Positions 34,520-46,369 of a stretch of 64,000 bases of DNA are shown one piece after another; position 1 is the first letter of the stretch, and each line of letters begins with the position of its first letter. The notes beneath the pieces were generated by a model, which did no database searches, had not been told where the DNA came from, and saw only the letters and a list, made by a program, of their open reading frames with translations. Both the position numbers and the translations under genes were made by a program. Source of the DNA: Dolomedes plantarius (Eukaryota > Arthropoda > Arachnida > Araneae > Dolomedidae); NCBI GenBank assembly GCA_907164885.2, contig OU015498.1, positions 128,031,227-128,095,226 of the forward strand, written 5' to 3'.

Positions 34520-35591
34520 TGTAGGGTTTTAATTACCTTAAAACAATGGATGCATGCATGGGTTGGAACAAGCAAGGAAGACAAAGCATTGACCTTAAAC
34601 ATACATTAATTTGATAATGTATAAATTTCAATTAAATTGTCATAGCTGTTAATATAACAATCCGTTTCATATTAACAATTTTAACATTGAGAACCCAGAA
34701 GCAGAGGCAAACTATATTGTCAAAGATGATTTTTAGAGTCTATTGGGGAGGCACTTACTATAGCTGCATGTATGCAGCGATGATGGTAGCATCGGCGAAC
34801 GGGACCCAGAATCATCTCCAGTATATGAACACCTTGGCGGGATATTCGCACTTCTCCAAGGCTCTGGGGCAGACGAGAGTCTCTAACATCTAACTCTGAA
34901 GAACCAAGTCTAAGAACCGTCTCCTTCTTTTCCAATTCCTTCCGTCCTTAGCGGAGCTGTTGTCCGTTTACAGGGAGGCCATTCTGGCCCGCCCCTCACT
35001 TTCATTGGGCAGTGGGCTGTTTTTCTTTCAGTGGTTCCTGCCCCGATTGGTTCTTTATTAAACCGCCTCTGTCGCCTCTGTCCATAGTCTATGAAGTACC
35101 TCCCCTATGAAGTACTGTAGGCCATAAAATAACGACCATCCATCTTGTAAAATTTAGACTTCAGATCGCTATCACTGGCCACACCGACAGCTATTCTTCT
35201 ATTTTTTTATTGGTTTACAAGCCTGTATTTACCCCTGCCTCTGCATCCTTTATAATACATTCGTTATTGGCCACACACCGTGGGGAATTATACCATTTCA
35301 CTTCTACAGTGCCATTTTCTATGATACTGTCGTGGCCGACTGTTATATTCGTGTCATTTAAGAGAGAAGAACTCTTAATCGTAAAACACGTATTTATTTA
35401 CAGTCTAAAAGGTCTATGTACAATGCTACTGCACGAGATACATCGTTACAGGTTCATGGAATAACTTCTCGTTTAGTTCGTGTTCTCGCGGTCACAGTTA
35501 AAGCTGTCCACGGAGGTTAACAGTTATAGTTAAAACACTATAACTGTTACCCCCAGACAGATACTTTCTGAGAGTGCCTTTTTCTGCGTTA
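34520..35591. other. Foreign segment inside Tc1 copy B, unidentified
   Basis: This replaces the part of the transposase from just after MVWGA to the second catalytic aspartate. Its 34740-35110 portion is GC-richer than the rest of the window. It holds a perfect hairpin at 35518-35549. No terminal repeats, duplications or recognisable proteins were found. It could be a nested repeat combined with a deletion, or an LTR. Confidence 0.4.
35518..35549. repeat. Perfect 13 bp hairpin
   Basis: TAACAGTTATAGT (35518-35530), the loop TAAAAC, then its exact complement ACTATAACTGTTA (35537-35549). No T-run follows, and its role is unknown. Confidence 0.8.
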
Positions 35592-36021
35592 CTAGGAATT
35601 GTCTTTAAACTTGCCAAACACTTCCTTGCCCCCTAAGTCGCCTGATCTCTCCCTCATAGATTCCATTTGGGACGTAATGGGAATGTTGCTGGTTTAGCCC
35701 GACAGTTGGAGACGATTTGGCAAGAAATCCTGCTTTACACATCCAAAAACTTTATTAGTCTACCAAGCAGGGTGACAGCTTGTATCCAGGCCAGATGTGA
35801 ACCCCCGCCGTATTGTCTTCCTCCCTTTGTAACGGTCAAACTCCGAAATAAATCATTCAAGTGTTCTGAAATTTTAATTTTTTTTTCTGTGCATGTTCTT
35901 CACATCCACTAATTTTTGCAGCAATAGGTCAATTCCTTGGTGCGTTGATACTTCTGATAGAATAAATTTTAACATTTATCTAAGCTTTGCCTGAAATATA
36001 TTTTACCTCATATCCTTCTAA

Positions 36022-36209
36022 GGGCCTATTCCCATAGGAGTCCGGCAGTGGAAGCGTAAAAGGAAAGATGGGCTGAGGCTTAAAGGCTGGGGCAGAAATA
36101 AACCAATCATAGGCGTTAAAAATTTCGCTGCTAATCGTTTGGAGGTTTGTCATTGGTTAAATATATTTTAATACTTTAACGCTTCCGCTACCGGACTCCT
36201 ATGTGAACC
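36022..36209. mobile_element. PIF/Harbinger-like MITE, subfamily B, copy 3
   Basis: Starts GGGCCTATTCCCATAGGAGT after TAA and ends ...GGACTCCTATGTGAACC, with the last bases of the terminus lost. Its interior is the reverse of the copy at 38293-38468, and it shares TTAAAATATATTTAA-type sequence in one arm in place of the CCAAT-containing arm. So the two arms are not complementary, unlike subfamily A. Confidence 0.75.
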
Positions 36210-36460
36210 TTATTTGAAATATTTTTATATCAGCTGCAGGGATTTCAACATTGGAACACTGGAGTATCTTCTTATATTAAAACACTGGCTGAATGTATTG
36301 GTAAATTGGTCCAACATATCTATGTTGCGGGAAATAGCATAGACTAATTTCTTGAAACATTTCAAATATTTAACGTTTCTAATTGCTTTAAAAAATGTGA
36401 CATTTTTGAAAAAACGAAAAAGAAAAAGGCTGCCTGTAATTTAACACAGTTGATTATAAA

Positions 36461-36656
36461 TGTGGGGATTCACTTATTATTCTAGTGTCCATGTACTTAC
36501 GAGTGCGCCGAGCTTAACTGTTTTAACAATCTACAAATTGACAACTTTTTGTGTATTATAATTATAGTTGTTCGTGCGTTCTTTTTTTATGTCAAATTTA
36601 TAAGCAGTTTGTTGCATTAAAGATATTAGTTATTTTTGTAGTTATAGAAATTCACT
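36461..36656 (+). repeat. 5' LTR of the second Gypsy-type element
   Basis: About 196 bp, starting TGTGGGGATTCAC. The 3' boundary is placed by alignment with the other LTR and is uncertain by a few bases because the internal deletion begins here. Confidence 0.8.
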
Positions 36657-36667
36657 ACGCAGGATCA

Positions 36668-38754
36668 AGACTCAGGCTATCGTGGACTTTCCTAAATCTA
36701 GCACCATAGCTGATTTAAAACGTTTTTTTGGCGATGGTTAACTTCTACCGTCGCTTTCTACCGCAGGCAGCTCAGACCCAATCTCCTTTGCATTCTCTCC
36801 TTAGGGACTCTAAGAAAAATGACAGACGTCCAGTACCTTGGGAGGACATACTCACTAGCACATTTGAGAAATGCAAATCAGACTTACAAAATGCAACAAC
36901 TCTCGCATACCATAACCCTGAACAACAGCTTTTCCTAATGGTTGATGCATCTGACATCACCATTGGTGCTGTTTTCCATGCCCAACACAATAACAGTCTG
37001 CGACCTCTCGCATTCTTCTCCAGAAAACTATGCCCCGCCGAACAAAATTACAACACGTATGACCGGGAACTTCTAGCAATCTATGCTGCTGTTAGGCATT
37101 TCCAACACAATCTTGAGGGTCAAACTTTCGCTATTTACACAGACCACAAACCCTAAATTTTCGCTTTTTCTTCCCGTAATAATAATTCTTCACCCAGGCA
37201 AATCAGGCTACAGCAAATTGAACTACATCGCCCAATTCAGCACAGACATACGTCACGTGGCAGGACCAAGTAATGTCGTAGCAGACACTCTGTCTCGATT
37301 ACAGACAATAGAGGCAACTTTTTCAATTGACTTTGTGCACATTGCAAAAAGCCCAGGAAGATCATCCTGAACTTCAAAACCTCAGAGACGATCCAAACTG
37401 CTCTTTGAAATTCAAGTCGCTACATCTGAGCCCGGATCTTAAAATTTTGCGTGATATAAGCCGAGATAGAATTCGCCCTTACGTTCCATCAGCATTCCGA
37501 AAAAGTGTCTTCTTTTCACTTCATAATCTTTCCCACCCAGGCACTCGGGCTTCCAAGAAATTGGTCATGGATCGTTTTATTTGGCCATCTATTTCGAAGA
37601 ACATTGCTGAATGGACTCGTGCATGCAGTGAATGCCAAAAGTCGAAAATTACGCGGCACAACCGTAGTCCTCTTCAAACTTTTGCATTACCTTCACAACG
37701 TTTCGATCATGTCCATGTGGACATAATGGATTCCCTACTACCATCTGAGGGCTATACGTATCTCTTGACCTGCATTGACCGTTTTGCTCGTCGGCCAGAA
37801 GCAATTCCTTTCTCGTTGGCCAGAAGCAATTCCAGTTCAAGACATCTCTGCAGGCACCATTGCTCGTAATTTTAATTCACATTGGATTGCAAGATTTGAA
37901 GTCCCCAGTATCACAACGACAGACCAAGGCCGACAGTTCGAGTCCCAAATGTTCCAAACGTTAAACAAGATTTTGGGTATTCGTCGTATCCAAACATCTC
38001 CATACCATCCGGCGTCAAAATTGCCTAGTCGAGAGATTTCACCGTTCCCTGAAGCAAGCCCTCAGATGTCACGAAAAAATGGACTGAATCCCTCCCATTA
38101 GTCCTCCTTGGGATTCGATCGGTGCTGAAGAAAGACCTGCAATGCTCAAGTGCAGAACTAGTGTATGGAACCACTCAGACTTCCAGTTGAATTCTGGGAT
38201 CAATTCACAGTCGTCGAACCGCACGATTTTTTGCAAAGACTCAGACAGACTATGCAATCCTTTAAAACATCTCCAACCTCTCAACACAGTAGGGGCCTGT
38301 TCACATAGGAGTCCTATGCGGAGCGTTAAAGTATTGAAATATATTTAACGAATGACAAACCTCCAAACGATTAGCAATGACATTTTTAACGCCTATGATT
38401 GGTTTATTTTCGTCTTAACGTCAACTTTCCCTTAACGCAACGCAACGGACTTCTATGTGAACAGGCCCTAGAAGTCAACATTCGTGTACCCGGCCATGCA
38501 ATCATGGACCCATGTTTTTGTTTGCCTAGAAGTTATAAAGAAATATTTGCAAACACCCTATGACGGACCCTTCAAAATCTTAAAAGAAGCAGAGAAAACA
38601 TTCACCATCGATATTAATGGACGAGAATGTGTCATCAACATCGACAGACTTAAACCACCTTTCTTTGTGGATAATGATCCTGAAATTCCCCGGATAGAGC
38701 CACCACTTAAAGAAACTTCATCGCACATGACCACATCGATTGTTCTGCTCTTAT
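36668..38754 (+). pseudogene. Truncated Pol (RT end, RNase H, integrase)
   Basis: Reading starts with TQAIVDFPKSSTIADLKRFF, the connection after reverse transcriptase, then shifts frame at 36722 to MVNFYRRFLPQ. RNase H follows with LMVDASDITIGAVF and YDRELLAIYAAVRHF, and a break after IYTDHKP (37156). HVAGPSNVVADTLSR is in another frame. Integrase has its zinc finger (H...HPGTRASKKL...CSECQKS) at 37500-37640, the core start HVHVDIMDSLLPSEGYTYLL near 37710, then TTDQGRQFESQ and SPYHPAS near 37915-38015. A 27 bp tandem duplication (CGGCCAGAAGCAATTCC twice, near 37793-37832) disrupts the core. The C-terminal segment (YDGPFKILKEAEKTF) continues after the MITE. Description only; it is not functional. 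Confidence 0.85.
38293..38468. mobile_element. PIF/Harbinger-like MITE, subfamily B, copy 4, inside the Gypsy-type element
   Basis: 176 bp from GGGCCTGTTCACATAGGAG to ...CTATGTGAACAGGCCC, with perfect TAG duplications (38290-38292 and 38469-38471). One arm carries AAAGTATTGAAATATATTTA, the other the CCTATGATTGGTTTATTTTC sequence of subfamily A. It interrupts the integrase C-terminal region, so it inserted after the retrotransposon. Confidence 0.9.
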
Positions 38755-38842
38755 AGTGAAAACTCGTTCTGGACGAACTGGGAGGTTTAATCCCCGGTAC
38801 ATCTAGCTCCCCTGCCTCCTGCACATGGGGGGGGGGGAGTAC

Positions 38843-39040
38843 TGTGAGGATTCACAGATTATTCTAGTGTTCATGTATTTACGATTGCGAGGAGCTTAAC
38901 TGTTTTAACATTCTACAAATTAGTAACGTTTTGTGTATTTTAATTATTGCTGTTCGTGCTTTCTTTTTTTATGTTAAATTCATAAGCAGTTTATCGCATT
39001 AAATATATTAGTTCATTTTGTAGTTATAGAAAGTCATTCA
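38843..39040 (+). repeat. 3' LTR of the second Gypsy-type element
   Basis: 198 bp, TGTGAGGATTCAC to AAGTCATTCA. The shared GCTTAACTGTTTTAAC(A) and TAAGCAGTTT(A/G)T blocks confirm the pair. Differences scattered along the length suggest an older insertion than the element at 11385-16069. Confidence 0.85.
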
Positions 39041-39044
39041 TAAA

Positions 39045-39783
39045 CAATAGCTACAATAAATATCTCAAATGAAGAAAAATAAAAATATTTTCATAACATA
39101 GAATTGTGAAAATATTTTGAAGTATTCTTTCAAAAATTTAAAATGACTTGATCCATTTTTCTCTCCTGGCACATTGAAAGTTTTTTTCTCTTTGTTTTTA
39201 ATCATCTCGGAAGTTTCATGTTTGTTTGCATTTGATGTCAGCTGATGAATTTTGGACTTTTTGATTAGCTTACCGATCCCATTCGCTTAAAATCATTTGA
39301 GGTTTCCGGTGCATGCCCTCGATAAACTCCGATTCTGGCATCTTCAACAGTGACGGCTGCTCAGTGTTACAGTTGAATATTGATTAGCGAAAAGACCGCT
39401 ACAGGATTAGTGAAATAACTATAGCGGTCGTTATACTCAGATTGTTTTCTTAAGAAGATTGATCAAACCATTTATAATTCTTATGACGAGAAAATTTTGT
39501 TTAAAACACTGCTTTCTGATACATATTTCAGACTGAATAGCTGAAGAAATTTAAATTTTTGGTACTGCTGTGATTAGAAAATGTTGTATCAAAACTATGA
39601 AAACTGCACTGTTCAATATTGATAAGTGAATTTGAATCGTAATCTGTTTGCTTTCGTAGGAAAGCTGAAAATCTGATTGGCTGGACTAAACATAGCGTGG
39701 GGAAAATTTCTCCCTAATATTTGTCTAGTTTCGGTTTTAAGGATGCCCATTTCCAAATTATATTTTCCAAAACACTTTTAAGA
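39045..39783. other. Upstream region of the TMEM35A-like gene
   Basis: It probably contains the promoter and 5' UTR of the plus-strand gene starting at 39784. Around 39395-39430 an imperfect inverted pair (AAGACCGCTA / ATAGCGGTC) is visible. I cannot place a transcription start. Confidence 0.35.
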
Positions 39784-40556
39784 ATGGGATCAATTGTACT
39801 GAATACTCTTTCTATATTTTTAGGATTATTTTTTATCCTTGTTGGTTCCATGAAGATTTCACCTAAAATAAATAAAGACATGCACCGTGAAATAGTGAGC
39901 TAATTTAAGTTTAAAACAATTTTTTTGCTTTATACTTTTTCCGCTCCTTTCGCGCATATAAATCATAAATTTTTTATGTTTAATAAAATCAATAATCTCT
40001 TTCGTTCTTTTCTTGATTATCACAAGTATGCATGTTTACATATGTATTTTTTTCTTTTGATTGTATGCTATAGGAACATTCAAAGGTTATTGTGCTGTCT
40101 TTGAATGTTTCATAAGTATATTACTCCTACACTATTCTGTGGTAAATTCAGTATTATAATAAAAAATATTTTCTTTTTTTCTCGTCCACTTTTTTATATT
40201 TAAATTATATAAGCATATCTGATGAATATCTCTAAATTAGGATAAAAAACCATATAAAATATTATTACCTTTCTTTAATTTCCGAAATTTTTACTGTTCA
40301 GATTAATAAACAGATACTTAGACAGATATCTTTAGTGGCCATTTAAAATATAATGTTATGTGTTTAGCTCTTCAAAATTTTACTCTCTGATAAATATTGT
40401 TTTTGTCTTTTTGAAAAGTGATAGAATATATTGAGTAATAATAAACAGAAAATGTATACTTACTTCCTGAAAATTTGCTTTCAAAATAATTTGATTTTAT
40501 AATATATACTTTTGTAGGAAATCAAATCCATTAATTTTGTGTTTGTCCATTTGCTG

Positions 40557-40613
<57 letters not shown>

Positions 40614-41976
40614 ATCTGTATCTGTAAATATGTTATAGAGTATTGGAATCTTAATAACTTGATGAAATATATGTATATTTACTTCACTAATTTTTATTGC
40701 ATCAATTTTTACCATTGTCTAAACTAAGTATACTTTTCTATCTAGAGAAGAAACTTTGTACAGTATGCTAAAGTTTTTCCACTGGCAAAGACAATGGGTA
40801 TCAAAATTCCTTCCAAGTATTTAAGAATTGTAGTTGGATGGCTTGAAGTTGTATGTGGAGCTGTTCTTATATTTATTCCTGGTATGTTTAAAATTTTTAT
40901 GATAGATCATATTAAAATAACAAACTATATTTGTTGTGTAATTGTATTTTACTTAAATATTATGGAACACTTGGGGTATGTCAAAGTATTTCTTGATGTT
41001 CTAAATTGCAAAATGTAAAGATTTGCGCTATATCTATAATTAATTATTAGCAATGCTTTTTTCTTTACTTTTTAAAAATCTAAACATTCAAAAATTAATT
41101 AATATGTCTGTGAGTGACAGAGAGGAAGTTTTAGTCAATCTTCAGTTGTTAAGGACATAAAAAAGATAGAAAATGACTATAAATTTCTACTGTATAATTT
41201 AGGTGAAATTTAGTAGAACGTAATGACATTAAGTCATTCTATTCAGAGGGTAGTATACTCGAGGTCGTAATCTTTAATAGATTGAAAAGTACTTAAGCTA
41301 AGTTTTTCTGATGAGAATTTCAAATAATGTTCAAAACCCTTTCTACCATATGTATGCTTTTGGTCAGTAAAACAAAGATCAGTTCTGATTTATGTATCAT
41401 GCCTAGTTACAGAGTTTTTTTTAGCATAGGTCATTGATCTCACTGCTTAAAACAGTTAATGAAGAATACTACACAATGGCAAAAAGAATGTCAAGGGAGG
41501 TTTTATATTATGAAAATGAATACAGCAATGACGAATTTCATTGGATTTTAGATACTTCCTTTGATATAGACAGAGATAATAGTTTTTCTGATAGTGACTC
41601 TAATAGTGAAATAGTTCTGATTTAAAAGTAAGTGAGCAACTTAATAAATAATTTTAAGTGAATAATTTTTTAAAGGAAATTGACAGAATTATTAATGCTT
41701 TAAATATATGTAAATTGCGAATAATATAATTTATTATTTTTTTGCAAGATTATGTATTTTGTAAACATTAAGTAAAATCTGAATCTGATCACTAAAGCAC
41801 CCATAACTCATATTGTATGTAAATACAAACTCAGAGGGTTGATTGGTTTCTACTACACTTATAATTAAATGTAGTATTCTATTATTCTCTGATATTTAAA
41901 TATGAAATTTAAACACTTAAATATAGCATTGGCTACTTTCTATATTGATCTAATGGAATTTAAGTATTTAGAATTC

Positions 41977-42014
<38 letters not shown>

Positions 42015-45000
42015 TTTTTTTTTTTTTGGGGGGGGGGGATTATTGTAAGATTTTAGGTTTTATTAATGGTAGTGAAGAATTTTTCCTACCTGATGAATAA
42101 TATCCATGAGTATGAATCATTTTTCTTATTATCTTTGGATTAACTGTTATTAAATAAGTTTCAAGTTATTCTGCATGTTTGGGAGCACATATTCTTAGAT
42201 TTTTGAAATATGTTTGATGATTATATATTTTAATACTTAGATAAGCTTAGTAGAAAAGTAGGTTTTATTTTGAATTGTTTGATAGTTTGTATGACATTTT
42301 ACTAAACTTGTTGATTTGCGTAAATTAACTATTTATGGTAATTTTTTGCTGATATTCTATTGATTATTCATTAATAAACTTATTGATTTCTTATAGTAGA
42401 TTTTAGGTGGTGTGTACATTTTCAACTTTTTTTAAAAAATGAGATTTTTACCACCAAGCAAAGTTTTTATTTTTGAAAAGTAGGTTCTAAATTATTTTTT
42501 ATAATTGAATCGGCAGTTTGAAGAAAGGAATAAGTGCCAAAATATTGAAATTTGTTTTTTCTTTTGTGCCATACTGTTATTTACATATAGACGCTCCTTG
42601 TAAGTTGTAAGAGGCACTGGAATAGTGGGTGAATGTAAAGAATCTTATAAAAAAGTTTAGTGATGAAAAAATAATAAATAATAAATTTTTTTTTTAATTT
42701 CCCACAAAACCAGTTTTTGGATTCGTTCCCTTCTTCAAACTGCCAATACAATTGATAATGGTACAAAAATCTCAGAAAATTGGTTTTTTATTAAACAATG
42801 ATGGAACATGGTTATCATGTATCATACTCTTCCCATAACATGTTGATATATTGGCTATGATCTAAATACATCTGAAGTATGACAAATTGCATGTATAAAG
42901 GTTGGATGGAGCGGAGCAAATTCAAGCACATGTTGACGGCTTAGGTCTACTCTTCTATGAACTATGTGTTCTTGAATACCTTTTTGACTGATGTATCAGA
43001 GATATTGGTACTATTGATGTGTTATTTAATGGTAATCATATTTAGTATCTAGTTCTAAGCTTTAAATGCTGAATGAAATTTAAATACATCTAAAAGTGTA
43101 AATTCATGTACACTTTTCTTAAATGGTACATAAGCCTTTCTTAAATGGTATAGTGAAAGAAAGCAAGAAAAGTAGCATACAATTCTCTGTGGATTATATG
43201 CTGCTGTAATTTATGAGCAAAAAAAACTTTTTTCCGTTGGTGAAAATTACTGTTCCATTTTATGTACTGGTGGGGATTATAAGTAGGACATCATAGAAGT
43301 ATCAAAAGAAAATTCAGGTAAAGGTATATTTTGAAATGAAATACACTTTTAATTTTATACATTTGAAAAATATATATATTAAAAGTGGCAAATCTCTTTG
43401 ATAATAGTCTTTTAGTAGTTCTTAAATATTAATGTAACTTTATTTGAACTTTAGTTGTACAATTAAAAGAATATCACCGTGAATGGAATTGAACATGTTT
43501 TTTAAAAATGTATGTCATTATACAAAAGAGTCCAGTGTAAACAGCTATTTATATAAGTATGCAAACTCTAGGATTTGCTCCCTGTGGTTTCTGGCCTATT
43601 TACCCATCCTAACCCTATAACCTTACCTGTAACTGTGGGGAACAGAATAAAATTTACACTTTTTCATAAATGTAATTTAATTAAAATTAGGAAACAGAGG
43701 TAATGCTACTGCACTGAAAAACTCCAAAACAAACCAAAAAATTTTACAGATGTCAGCTTATCTTTATATATATATTTTTTATGTCCGTGTGTATGTCACT
43801 GAACTCCTCCTAAATGGTTGGACTGATTTTAATGAAATTTTGTGTGTACGATTGAGTTAATTCGAGAATGGTTCAGATTCACAATTTGATCCGATAGAAA
43901 ATGTTTTTTTAATTAATTTATTTATTTATGTGTTGTTGTTGATCTTTGGTTAGTTTAGGTACACAATTGGATCTGGTAGGCAGTGCTGCAATCGCGTTTC
44001 AGAATTTTTTTTTATTTTCATGAATTTTAATGATGTATACAGGTGCATTCAATAATTGGATCAGGTAGGCAGCACTGCAGTCACATTTCAGAAATTTTAT
44101 ATCTTTATATATATATTTCTTCTGTCTGTGTGTATGTCACTGAACTCTTCCTAAACGGCTGGTCTGATTTTGATTAAATTTTGTGTGTGCGATTAAGTTT
44201 ATTCGAGAATGGTTTAGATTCACAATTTGATCCAATAGAAAATGTTTTTTAAATTTATTAATTTATTTATGTGTTGTTGATCTTTGGTTAGTTTAGGTAC
44301 ACAATTGGATCCGGTAGGCAGCGCTGCAATCACGTTTCAGAATTTAAAAAATATTTCATGAATTTTAATGATGTATACACATGCATTCAATAATTGGATC
44401 CGATAGGCAGCTCTGCAATCGCGTTTCAGAATTTATTTTTATTTTCAGGAATTTTAATGCTGTATAGACGTGTATTGAATGACAATTAACTTAACCTACA
44501 AATTTAAATTGTCAATTCTCATTTGATTCTATGCAACTTATGAAGAATTGTACTGCTCATTGATTAGTCATACTAATAGCCATATTAACCCATTTAGGAC
44601 CGCTCTATGTTTCCTTTATTGGAAATGCACCAAACAGTTTTTTAACACTTTTTAGAACATTAATTACACAAATAAGTTGTTTCCATAAAATTAAATTTAT
44701 TTTTACGAGAGTTGCAAAATGTTGCGTTTTCGCAACATCAGTCCAAAGTGGTATAAAAATTTAAAAAATATAAAAATTTAAAATAATAAAATTTTTAAAA
44801 AAATATTTAAAATCTTTGAAACATTTCTCATGAAGAGGTACATTACACTTATTACATACAATAATTGTTTGACTTTTGCAGTGTTTACATATTTTTTTTT
44901 GTTTATTTTCACTATTTTTAGTAATAATATGGCCCATACGGTCTTTCCGAGTTTCGTTGAGAATTAGATTTTGAATTGAAGATGGTCTTCCAATATGTAA

Positions 45001-46316
45001 AGTTTCAGGTAAAACAGAATTCACCTGCATTTCTTCAAGCCTTTTATCAAAGATATGGCTCTCTCAAAGATATAGATCTCTGAAACTCTAATAAACTTAT
45101 TTAGAATTCATTACATCCATGTAATGAATCTCCATTTTTCTCATACAATATGCTCCTTTTTCTTACTATATTACTTACTTTTTACATTATTAGAAAAAAT
45201 GTTGATTTCACCTACAATGTCTTTAGGGGATTCGACATTTCACATAAAATATTATCATCATAGCTCTTCATCTGTCAAATCATCCGGATCTCGAGGGATA
45301 ATGACGAATTATGGTTTATCATTAGATTCTGTTGTGGACGATTCTGAATATCATCATCATCTAGCCCACGAAAATACTCCAATGTCTCTTTCAATGTCAA
45401 AAATCGCTTTTTTCTAGAGACAATATCCAAAATGCAAACAATACCAATTTACTGCATAAAAATCTAGGCAGCACTTATAAAACACATTGGAAATAAGTAA
45501 TACACATTGGACTGATGTTGCGTTTTTGCAACATTTTAAAAAATATCAATTGAGAAACATAAAAACAAAATTATGATTTACCTGTTGAAGCCATTTTGTT
45601 CTTTAGTCTCTAGTAAACTCGGAACAAGCATCAAATCGGAAATTTAACATGTGCTGCTATGTAAGGTTATTATTTGAAATTAGCAGGGCCTTTTTATCGC
45701 ATGGGCAAATTGGGACTTTGCCCAGGGCCCCCTGATGCTAGGGGGCCCCAAAACCCCTTGGTGTATGCACCTAGTACTTCTAATAGTATGTATTTTATAA
45801 ATGTCCGTAAGGGGGGGGGGGCACAAATAGCATCTGCCCAGGGTTCATAATCGGGCCCTGGAAATTAGTCATTTTTTTCCCTATCAAAACACCAGAAAAA
45901 AACAATTTTTTGCAAGTGCTAAAAGTGGGCAAACTGTGGAAACAAAAAAAATTATTATGGTCAATTAAAGTATAGAGAATAAAATAAAATGTTACTTCAG
46001 ACGTACAAAACTTAGAACATGCCTTTAAAACACACAGAAATTAATGTTGCGTTTTCGCAACGCCAGTCTTAAATGGGTTAATGAAATTTTGTCCACATTC
46101 TGCTAATTTAAGATAGGTCGAGTTGTGATAACTGTACGCATGGTGGTGTAAGATTTTTTAAAATAATTTTTTTTTACATATTTTTTCATCAAAATGGTCC
46201 AAACAATTTATAGTTATTCAAATAATTTTATGATTTTTGGATTTACAACGTTTGAACAGGACAACGTCTGTTGGGTCCGCTAGTATATATATATATATAT
46301 ATTTATTTTATATATA

Positions 46317-46369
<53 letters not shown>

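Larger units (their letters stand above)
33688..35952 (+). mobile_element. Tc1-like transposon, family 2, copy B, centre replaced
   Basis: The same family as 19987-21382 but inverted. The left part resembles copy A from the AAAAAAATCGACGCAAC region through GTTTCGACCGAACATGCAAA to the transposase. It includes QRLDDTGKSGST (from about 34032), DESRCQLCPNDYRR and ALTIARLTGPQQGVMVWGA, where similarity stops at about 34519. It resumes near 35592 with a region matching the copy A C-terminus (SPDLSLIDSIWDVM, QLETIWQEI) and ends near TTGGTGCGTTGAT. The middle 1.07 kb (34520-35591) is unrelated. The final catalytic glutamate position reads aspartate (LIDSIWD for PIEHVWD). Confidence 0.75.
36461..39040 (+). 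mobile_element. Second Ty3/Gypsy-type LTR retrotransposon, heavily deleted
   Basis: The LTRs are at 36461-36656 (TGTGGGGATTCAC...) and 38843-39040 (TGTGAGGATTCAC...CATTCA), similar along their length, with possible 4 bp duplications TAAA on both sides (36457-36460 and 39041-39044). A run of G forming GGGGGGGGGGGGAG (from 38827) immediately before the 3' LTR is the polypurine tract. The left LTR runs almost directly into the end of reverse transcriptase, so the primer site, Gag, protease and most of reverse transcriptase are gone. A MITE sits in the integrase region. Confidence 0.85.
44589..46077 (-). mobile_element. piggyBac element 2, nested in the Helitron
   Basis: Ends CCCATTTAGGACCGC (44589) and, read inward, CCCATTTAAGACTGGCG (from 46077), flanked by TTAA (44585-44588 and 46078-46081). 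The 1.49 kb interior keeps the two extremes of a minus-strand transposase but no catalytic core. It also carries three copies of a GTTGCG...CGCAAC hairpin (near 44724, 45515 and 46045) and a 177 bp hAT MITE at 45684-45860. Confidence 0.9.
43761..46283 (+). mobile_element. Non-autonomous Helitron, interrupted by piggyBac
   Basis: The left end TCTTTATATATATATTTTTT is preceded by A. The right end is GGACAACGTCTGTTGGGTCC, a stem-loop, followed by GCTAG and then T (CTAG at 46280-46283). TC...hairpin...CTAG between A and T is the Helitron signature. After the left end comes GTGTGTATGTCACTGAACTC and an ATTTTGTGTGT stretch, typical of arthropod Helitrons. A second 5' end begins at 44102, so about 340 bp of the left part is duplicated in tandem (or two Helitrons abut). 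The piggyBac element 44589-46077 interrupts it. No Rep/helicase frame. Confidence 0.75.

Noticed and set aside
41434..41625. Acidic 63-codon frame as a piggyBac N-terminus
   Set aside because: Only the acidic tail is similar; no TTAA-flanked ends or other piggyBac motifs nearby.
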